DNA from: Congeria kusceri | Taxonomy: Eukaryota; Mollusca; Bivalvia; Myida; Dreissenidae | DNA: 64,000 nucleotides | Direction: 5' to 3' | NCBI GenBank assembly: GCA_027627225.1 | Contig: CM051028.1 | Location: 12,933,201 to 12,997,200 of the forward strand | Shown here: piece after piece, positions 53,878 through 61,000 of the stretch | Position numbering within the stretch: the stretch's first letter is position 1 | Layout of the letters: every line of letters begins with the position of its first letter | Position numbers and translations under genes: made by a program | Notes under the pieces: generated by a model | The model's input: the letters and a program-made list of their open reading frames with translations, nothing else | Told to the model about the DNA's origin: nothing | Database searches by the model: none

Positions 53878-54296
53878 ATGTCATGTCATTTGCAATCTGA
53901 CAACCGAAGCAACAACATGTCTAACTACAGCTCTAGCTCATTCAAAGTGCCAGTTACAGAGGACTGGGACGCTGAAATCGCACAGACGCAGACTCAGCAA
54001 AGTAAGTGTTATGCATTTAGTGGCGCTTATTTCACAGGTTGTTGTAGCATTTGACTGTTATTTACCATGATATTGATTTGTTGAAATAACATTGATTTGC
54101 GTTTTGTGTTTCAGAACAAACAAGCATCAAGTCAGTTTCCACACCATCTGAGGACTGGGACGCTGAAATCGCTGTGGCGAAGAGGCCAGCTTTCAACATC
54201 AGCCTGCCGAAATGTACACAGAGGCAGCTTAACATACTGCACAGATGTTGGACGTGTCGATGTGTGCCAGTCAATTGCACATGTAGAAAACGCTAA
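53878..54296 (+). CDS. Spliced small gene with a repeated EDWDAEIA motif
   Basis: Exon 1 (53,878 or 53,917 to 54,001) ends at GTAAGTG. Exon 2 (54,115-54,296) opens after TGTTTCAG. The 113-nt intron keeps the frame. Each exon contains one 'EDWDAEIA' motif, so the exon pair looks like an internal duplication. The C-terminus is Cys-rich and basic (HRCWTCRCVPVNC, CRKR). The stop TAA at 54,294-54,296 is followed at once by an AATAAA. It is the only clear intron in the virus-like block. No family recognised. Confidence 0.55.
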
Positions 54297-54485
54297 ATAA
54301 ATCTGTTGAACTGTTAACAGTTGTTTGTTGTGTATGATGGCAAAAAAATGTTATATAGGTTGTAAAATGAAAAATCATGTGGTGCGCACCACAAAAACAC
54401 AATGCTAGCAGTCGAACTAAAAGATCTGAGCTTTTTTCGCCACATGCTACACTTAAATCTTGAATAGTGGAATAGCGCTGTTGAC

Positions 54486-54758
54486 ATGTATCTGAAAGAC
54501 ATATACCCCGACATTGAGTTTTCATTTTCGCAAAGAGATCAATGCTGGAAGAAAACAAATTCAGACGTGGTGTACTATGTTGATGTTGAACTAATTTTGA
54601 CAAGCCCGAAATATGGTTTCTGCTGGACAGACCAAAATCAGATTAGGCGAATTCATACGGTTAACAGCGTTTTGTTGCAATCGAAAGCAGAGGGCAAAAC
54701 ATGTATCGTTTGGTCAAGAGCATTTTTGACAGAAAAATGTATTTGGTGGCTAAAATGA
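54486..54758 (+). CDS. Unknown 90-residue protein overlapping the BIR gene
   Basis: ATG 54,486 (MYLKDIYPDIEFSFSQ). A beta-rich, Trp-rich protein, no domain recognised. Its end (to 54,758) overlaps the first 58 nt of the BIR ORF in another frame. It could be an independent small gene or the first part of a longer gene disrupted before the BIR region. Confidence 0.4.
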   Translation: MYLKDIYPDIEFSFSQRDQCWKKTNSDVVYYVDVELILTSPKYGFCWTDQNQIRRIHTVNSVLLQSKAEGKTCIVWSRAFLTEKCIWWLK

Positions 54759-55093
54759 TAGCTTGTTTGTTAAACAAATATTTCTCAAAACACATGGATG
54801 AAACTGACGCTATGTGCACATTTCAGTCACACAGATACATGGAAACCTATATAGAGAGACTTAAAACATTTGAGTACTGGTCTCCACAAATCATTCCAAA
54901 CAAATATCAACTTGCTTCGTGTGGTCTGTATTACTTGGGTCAACACGATCGCTGCAAATGTTTTCGATGCGGTGTTGAGCTATACAACTGGAAATCATCC
55001 GACGACCCATGGCTAGAGCACCACAAGCACTCGCCAAACTGCCAGTTTTTGCGTATGGTGGGACCAGGGACAAGATTGTTACTGAACAAATGA
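54701..55093 (+). CDS. BIR-domain protein (IAP-type), canonical zinc site
   Basis: 130 residues; start at 54,701 or at the later in-frame ATG near 54,794 (MDETDAMC). BIR at about residues 52-118: 'RLKTFEYW', 'LASCGLYYLGQHDRCKCFRC' with C87-x2-C90, W97, 'SSDDPWLEHHKHSPNC' giving H107 and C114 (C-x2-C-x16-H-x6-C, the standard pattern). No RING or CARD. An AATAAA follows at about 55,126. Viral IAPs of this single-BIR form occur in several invertebrate DNA viruses; caspase or antagonist binding is inferred. Unbroken. Confidence 0.8.
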   Translation: MYRLVKSIFDRKMYLVAKMIACLLNKYFSKHMDETDAMCTFQSHRYMETYIERLKTFEYWSPQIIPNKYQLASCGLYYLGQHDRCKCFRCGVELYNWKSSDDPWLEHHKHSPNCQFLRMVGPGTRLLLNK

Positions 55094-55394
55094 GTTGTAT
55101 AATCTGTACGATTGAACGTGTTTCAATAAAAACGTTTGAAAAGAAATTTTGATTGTGTTCGGTTATTCAGCTATATTTTACTTGGTTCCCTATTATACGA
55201 TAAGCAAAACTATGAATGTGTGCACTAACTGTTAGCTAACGAAAATGTTATAGACCGACACTACAATTCTAAATAAATACGAACAACACATAAGTGTAAG
55301 GTTTTAAACGGATTTATTTTGATACCAGCATGTTTTCAAAAATCTGGTTATAGCTACAGTTCATTGTCAATCAAATTCATTGTCATTTCACATG

Positions 55395-55745
55395 CTACAA
55401 CTGCATATGTCTTGCACCACGGTGTAACGTATAGCCTTGAATTTCCCCACACCATCTGCATCGGTCGTCTATCTTCGTACACTTCACACAGAACAGTCCT
55501 TCACATTTGCGACAGAAATTCACTGCGCCTGAGATGTCTTGGCATATTTCACACTGCAAAATCAATGTAGTGTCAACTACTGTTGGTAGAATTGTCCGCA
55601 TGGTTTCCAACCATCTGTGGCAGGCGACTCTGTCGTTTCCATTTGTATGTTGGTCGGTACTGTTCTGTCTCTCCAACCATGCTCGAAAACTGCCACTTTC
55701 TTCAACCTTTGCCATCCATTGTTTGCATGCGTTTTTGTCAGTCAT
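55395..55745 (-). CDS. RING-like all-cysteine zinc protein
   Basis: 116 residues from ATG 55,745 (MTDKNACKQWM). The C-terminal half has eight Cys in four CxxC pairs: C65/C68, C78/C81, C86/C89, C96/C99 (spacings 9, 4, 6). That is the cross-brace order of a RING finger with Cys where His is usual. The N-terminal half has two similar 'AC-x2-W-(M/L)' helices. RING proteins act as E3 ubiquitin ligases; a binuclear FYVE/PHD-like fold is the alternative. TATAAAAG lies about 56 bp upstream. Unbroken. It faces the BIR gene tail to tail. Confidence 0.6.
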   Translation of the reverse strand: MTDKNACKQWMAKVEESGSFRAWLERQNSTDQHTNGNDRVACHRWLETMRTILPTVVDTTLILQCEICQDISGAVNFCRKCEGLFCVKCTKIDDRCRWCGEIQGYTLHRGARHMQL

Positions 55746-55800
55746 GTTGATTGTGTTATTTCGAATAGCGAAATGAATCAAGCATACACAAACTTGCCCT

Positions 55801-55808
55801 TTTATAGG
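55801..55808 (-). promoter_or_regulatory. TATA box of the RING-like gene
   Basis: CTATAAAAGGG on the minus strand (about 55,798-55,808), 55-60 bp before the ATG at 55,745. It rules out the longer reading that starts with a non-ATG codon at 55,781. Confidence 0.6.
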
Positions 55809-56073
55809 CGAGCTACAGCTAGACTACGTACTCAACTTGTTAGCTCACCACATCTGTATACAGTATACTATGGCAATGAAACCCTACAATTCAACATTTC
55901 TACTCATATTAGACTTGATTTAACTTACACTCACATAACCCAAAAATCAAACTAACAACAAATCAACCATTTCAATGCGATTCGTGTTTTCTGCGCAGTA
56001 AACGACAAGGCCTGGTGTTACACTGGTAATCGTTCGGACCGCACTTTGCACTCACTTTGTTTTTGTTGATCAA

Positions 56074-56390
56074 AATGGAGTCCAGCAGTAGTGTTTGTTT
56101 GCGTGGTTATTTTGATTTGTATTCGCTTCAATTTTGTGATTTTTGTGCGGATTTCGGTGTGATTCAATGAAGGATATATTCATCTACGTGGAAAGTACTA
56201 CAAATTTGTGTTTTTTCTTGCGTTTGGTGAAAAATCAACTTGTCGTTGTCCAGCCTGTGTGATTCATCCGAAATAAATGGAACAGTTTGTCTCTGTCAAA
56301 ATGCAGTTTGGAGGTTTTTTTGTTGAATTGTGTGTGCATATCGAGGGTTGCACGCAAGACTGTCGTAACTGCCATTTTTACAGAAATTGA
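56074..56390 (+). other. Short Cys-rich ORFs at the right edge of the virus-like block
   Basis: An ORF from ATG 56,074 (31 codons, 'QFCDFCADFG') is followed in another frame by a stretch ending 'STCRCPACVIHPK' with AATAAA at about 56,270. A separate 29-codon ORF at 56,301 ends 'CTQDCRNCHFY'. They may be the last decayed genes of the block, or chance. After about 56,400 the sequence returns to AT-rich genomic style. Confidence 0.25.
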
Positions 56391-56740
56391 CTTTTTGTTA
56401 TTTTTTTGTGTATTTTTTTCTATTACATTTACTCGTTTAATCTGTACTGTTATATTCCAGAAATGAGCAGAAATATTTGATAAATGTTATAATGTATTAA
56501 CTCAGAATGTCTAAATAATTTCCTGCAATACAGTAGTAACTTGAGTTACAACTGTCTTGCATGCAAAATCTTTGCAACTGGTAATTAATACTGTTCTGCA
56601 ATACTGTAGTAAGTCACTGAATATTATCAATGACATCACATAAATATGATGACATCATATATGTATGATGTCATCATATTCAAAAATTTATGACCTCACA
56701 TTTAGCTTTGCTATCTGAAGAAAACAACAGAACTTCAAGT

Positions 56741-57209
56741 CTTAAAGGGACTTGTTCACAGTTTGGCAAAATGACAATTTTCAAAAAAATTGTCATAGAT
56801 TCAAAAAAGAATGTATGCATTATATTCACACAAGCAAAATAACACTCCTGACTAAGAAAAATGTTAAAAAGATATGTTCGTTTATTTATAATCATCAATC
56901 GAAATTGGAAAAATAATAAAGCGTTTGTAACGCTTTTCATAGATAATTTAGCAAAAACGTGTATTACCGACATAGCGTTTAAACTGCCATCCAAAATCAA
57001 AAGCCTGCGTGGTGTAGTGGTAGCGCGTTAGATTTTGCTTCTAGGGGGGTCCCGGGTTCGAACCCCAGGGCAGGCACATTTTTTATTTTTATCTTTTTCC
57101 TTGTTATTATAATTATTTAAAACTATTCCAGATATGACAGTTTTGTAAGTAAATTCATTTAATGACATTTTTCAAAAATACGAAAATCTGTGAACAAGTC
57201 CCTTTAAGG
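56741..57209. mobile_element. TIR element carrying a tRNA-like module
   Basis: Ends: 'cttaaagggacttgttcaca' at 56,741 and 'tgtgaacaagtccctttaag' ending 57,209, perfect inverse repeats. The interior has further inverted 'gacaattttcaaaaa / tttttcaaaaatac'-type sequence and a tRNA-like segment at 57,003-57,076. No protein. The terminal sequence is one I associate with abundant short elements of bivalves. Confidence 0.65.
57003..57076 (+). tRNA. tRNA-like gene, possibly tRNA-Gln (anticodon UUG) or a SINE head
   Basis: 74 nt fold as a cloverleaf: acceptor GCCTGCG with GGCAGGC (one mismatch at the seventh pair), a D-arm around 'agtggtag' with an A-box-like 'tggtgtagtgg', anticodon arm 'ttaga-ttttgct-tctag' giving loop anticodon TTG, and a T-arm with 'ggttcgaacc' (B box), four of five pairs. 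It has both internal Pol III promoters, but weak pairing and a position inside a transposable element, so I judge it a tRNA-derived repeat module rather than a cellular tRNA gene. Confidence 0.45.
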
Positions 57210-57581
57210 ATGTACGATCGTTTCCACTTTATGTTACTTTGTCGTAAAAATACAAGACGCATAAATATAAATAATATTTAAAATAACAAATATATTTGTA
57301 AAGATAACATGCTTTTTTCTGCCTCTTATCGTGTTTTAATGTAATTCGATCTTTTATTTATGTTTTAAGTTTTACGACGACGAAAACAAACACGCGACAG
57401 ATTGACGATAATTTACGATCCCGATCATTCGAACGCTTAGTATCACTCTTACTGTAATTTTATAGGCGAAATCAAGCGTCTGAAAAACAACCAAACGACA
57501 AAATGTAAACAATAAATGTAAACTTATGTATCATGTTTTTATCTTCCTAATAACGATATGACAACTAGTTTTTAATTCAAA

Positions 57582-58037
57582 ATGTCTAAGTTGGAAACAT
57601 TCCGAAACTCCAAACGAAATGTAAATTTGCCAAAAAAAAAAAGGAGAACTTTGAAACTAATGAAATTGAAAATCGTCCTAATTATGAACATGATCACGAT
57701 GGTTCTAGTCATATAATTGAAATCAAATCTATTCCTGTGGATCATTTATATTCCGTTGATGCATCTGACAGTGGAACCTGCACACTGGAAGTTTATGAGA
57801 CAGACCCCAATTGGCAAATTGGTCGTCGTGTTGTAGAACTTGACACTCTTGCCGCAGCCCTGAAGGCTTGCACTGCTTGTGGCTCCTCTTTACAATTGCA
57901 CAATACAGTGGCATGTAGAACTTTTGGTCTAGCCTGTGTTCTTGATATTCCGTGTATTAACTGTGGTAACATTAACACGGTACATACTGGACGGAAGCAT
58001 GGCCGGGTGTACGACATGAACACAAAGCTTGCATTGG
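57582..58037 (+). CDS. Mutator-like gene, first exon with zinc-binding module
   Basis: Coding on to 58,037 (TTGG|GTAAGG). The module 'LKACTACGSSLQLH' plus 'CVLDIPCINCGNIN' fits the zinc region that opens Mutator-family proteins of animals. The ATG at 57,582 leads into the 11-A tract, after which the correct frame is the other one. Either the A run is mis-sequenced or translation begins further down. Confidence 0.55.
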
Positions 58038-61000
58038 GTAAGGCTTCATGTGTCGTTAGTGTATATTCTCTATATTAAAATATATGTATTTTTAGTGAGT
58101 ATAAATATATAGTAGTTACTCAGAAATGAATCTAACACAAATTAACAGATGGGTCTATAATGATCAATTGGTAAAAAATGTTTGCATGTTATCGATAAGG
58201 ACATCTGTAAATTTATGTACTGATTTTCATACATGTTGTTAAATTTTTTAATTATAAATATTGACATACACTATTACATAGTTCATATGTTGTTAATATT
58301 TCATCGAGTGTACACATAATATTTGGTTTGATGTGATTTTAATTTTACAAACACAAATCATACTATAAAAAATTAATAATTATGTTTGTTATTGTAATTG
58401 ACAATTTCATGTTATTTTTACAGCCATGGTTCATGCCGGAGTTGGCCTTCGACAAATTAACAGTATTCTTACCACATTGAACATCCCGGCGGTCAACCAT
58501 ACCATGCTTGTTAGAAGGTGTGTCTAGATTTGAAATTGAATAACAATATTGTTTTTTCGATATTTATTGTATACTCTGGGTTAATTTCTAACACTATATA
58601 TAAATAATATTTGAGACATGTGATGTAATTTTCTACAAATGATAGTTTAAATGATAATTAAAAGTTTAATATACGGTATATCATGTGGTTGCGACCACCT
58701 GCATTAAACAACCATTACTAATGAAATTTCGATTAAAAACAACTTCAATTATCGACCACCTCTATTCTGAAAACCAACGACCACATGAAGTAGTCCAAAT
58801 TGACCTTTGTTAAGATATGAAGCGACCAAGTGTCAGTGCCACAGCAACTTTGCTAAGCAACTGTCCAATTTCTGCAAAGGTGTGAAGACATGAATTTTCA
58901 AGCCCATTGTAATCTGATAATTGTAATAAATGACGTCCTTTGTTGTGTGGTAGATCAACATGAGTGTTGTTTTGATCGCTTAATATATTTTGGTATAGAA
59001 TCTCGGCCCAACTTTTATTTATCTTAGAGTATTTCCTTGGTTAATTTGCCCTAAAATGCTCTGCGTTATTGCTCTGTGTTTAATATTGTACAGTAGGGCA
59101 TTATATTTCAAAAGCACGTACCATGACGTCATGAAACTGTGTGTAAACATTGTTTGACATAATTATGGTGGGTGGAAAATGTTCAGAAATGCAGCAGTGT
59201 AATCGTGATCTGAAAATACAATTTTTATGTAAGCTAAGAATTTTATTTCTTATGTTTGCAATAATTTATAGGCAATAAACACCTTATAGTGACAGTATAA
59301 ATCACATGCAAATTCATCAGTTGAAAATAACTTGTAACAACAAACATTTCAAGATGGTTTAATATCTGTTTCAATCTTTAGAAATGTTATTATATTTTCT
59401 AAGTAAATTTAATTAAAAGCATTATGCAATATATGTTATAGCATTACCTGTTTACAAAGTAACATACATACATGTCCAACAAGAGACCAGTTGCCTTCAT
59501 AACCATTACTGTGAATTATGTGATATTGTGACATATTGGTTGTGTTAAAATACGCATAGTATGACAATAATTACAATTCAGGCATATGTTATTTCACCAA
59601 TAGACGGAATGAGGCTGGACATGCAGTAGAAGATGTCGCAAAATCTAGTGCAGAGACTTCCCTACAAGAAGAGGTACAGCTAAACGAACTGTAAGTTTAT
59701 TTGTACCTTAAACTTTTGTGTTCTTTTTTAATAGATACACTAACAGTAAAATAAATTCATGATATTCATTCAAATGTCAATTTGTGGGTCCTATAAAAAT
59801 AAAACAATTTGCCGATTTTAAAAAACAAATGTTTTGTGTCTGTTGTTCAAATCAATGTTTGTTTAATGGAAACCGATTACATTTATAGATGATATAAGCA
59901 AAGGTCCACTAAAATGTTTTTGGCTAATTTATTTTCTGTGTGATCTCATCTGTCTCATGTCTCTTTATAACACAAAATTTTGAAGCAAGGTCTGTGATTA
60001 TCTCGTATTGCATTATATTCAACAGGCAGACGAATGAGATTGATGTTAGCGTGGATGCAGGTTGGCAGAAAAGAGGCAGTGGAAAGGCTTATGATAGTTT
60101 ATCAGGTATTTATTGTTGATTACAGTCTAATAATCAAGGATCATATTATTTTGGAAAGTAGATCAGTCCTGAGGACTGACGAGCACACTTATTTTTTCAT
60201 CCCAATTGTGTATTAGAAAATGGTTCATGTCTGAAAATGTGTGTTTTAATGTTTTAGTAATAATTTTGAAGTGTTAACATCTCAAATACCCATTAATTCA
60301 TTGAAATATACTAAGAGTATTTTAAATGTACCATATTTCAGCTGCTCAAATACAGTGGGCACCATGTTCAATTTCATTAGGCATTATACAACAAAATCAG
60401 TCAACATAACTGTGCAAATAATACAAAATCTCAGTCTGTAGTTTTTAGCTCACCTGAGCACGAAGTGCTCATGGTGAGCTATTGTGGTCACTCTATGTCC
60501 GGCGTAAGTCGTCGTACGTCGTGTGTCGTCCGTCGTCAACTTTTAGCTCGTTACCACTCTAGAGGCCATATTTTTCATTCAATCTTGATGAAACTTGGTC
60601 ACAATGTTTATCTTGACAATATCTAGGCCAAGTTCGAATCTGGGTCACATGCGTCCAAAAACTAGGTCACCAGGTCAAATCTTAGAAAAACCTTGTTACC
60701 ACTCTAGAAGCCATATTTATGACTCAATCATGATAAAACATAGTCAGAATGTTTTTCTTGACAAAATCAAGGCCATGTTTAAATATGGGTCAAGTATAGT
60801 AAAAAACTAGGTCACCAGGTCAAGTGTTTGACAATTGGTGTACCTTGAACTCAGATGAGCGTTTAAGGGCCATCATTTCCCTCTTGTTTATTTAAATCAG
60901 TAAACCAAATGTAATTACCATACTATTTTATCTAGCCTATTAAACATGTTCAAGCTATCACACATTGGCTACATTAAGAACATTTACATTTTCACATTAT

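Larger units (their letters stand above)
42199..56290. mobile_element. Virus-like gene block (integrated dsDNA-virus fragment, hypothesis)
   Basis: About 14 kb that by eye is denser in genes and less AT-rich than its surroundings. There are about 18 short ORFs on both strands, gaps often under 150 bp, TATA boxes 20-60 bp before starts, AATAAA signals just after stops and a stop/start overlap. Only one gene has an evident intron. Contents (BIR twice, RING-like, Bcl-2-like, BTB-like, GIY-YIG, type I glycoproteins, unknowns) match the accessory genes of large animal DNA viruses. Several genes carry frameshifts, so at least part is decayed. No replication or capsid gene is visible, so the viral family is open; malacoherpesvirus-like is my first guess for a bivalve host. 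Confidence 0.6.

Noticed and set aside
54271..54603. 110-codon minus-strand ORF
   Set aside because: Crosses two plus-strand genes and a polyadenylation signal and has no promoter; less likely than the plus-strand reading.
55617..55955. 112-codon plus-strand ORF
   Set aside because: Antisense to the RING-like gene and its TATA box.
42199..56290. Polinton/Maverick or adintovirus
   Set aside because: No protein-primed polymerase B, retroviral-type integrase, packaging ATPase, protease or capsid gene is visible, and no long TIRs flank the block.
57003..57076. Functional cellular tRNA gene
   Set aside because: A mismatch in the acceptor stem and one in the T stem, plus a location inside a TIR element; kept as a tRNA-like module only.
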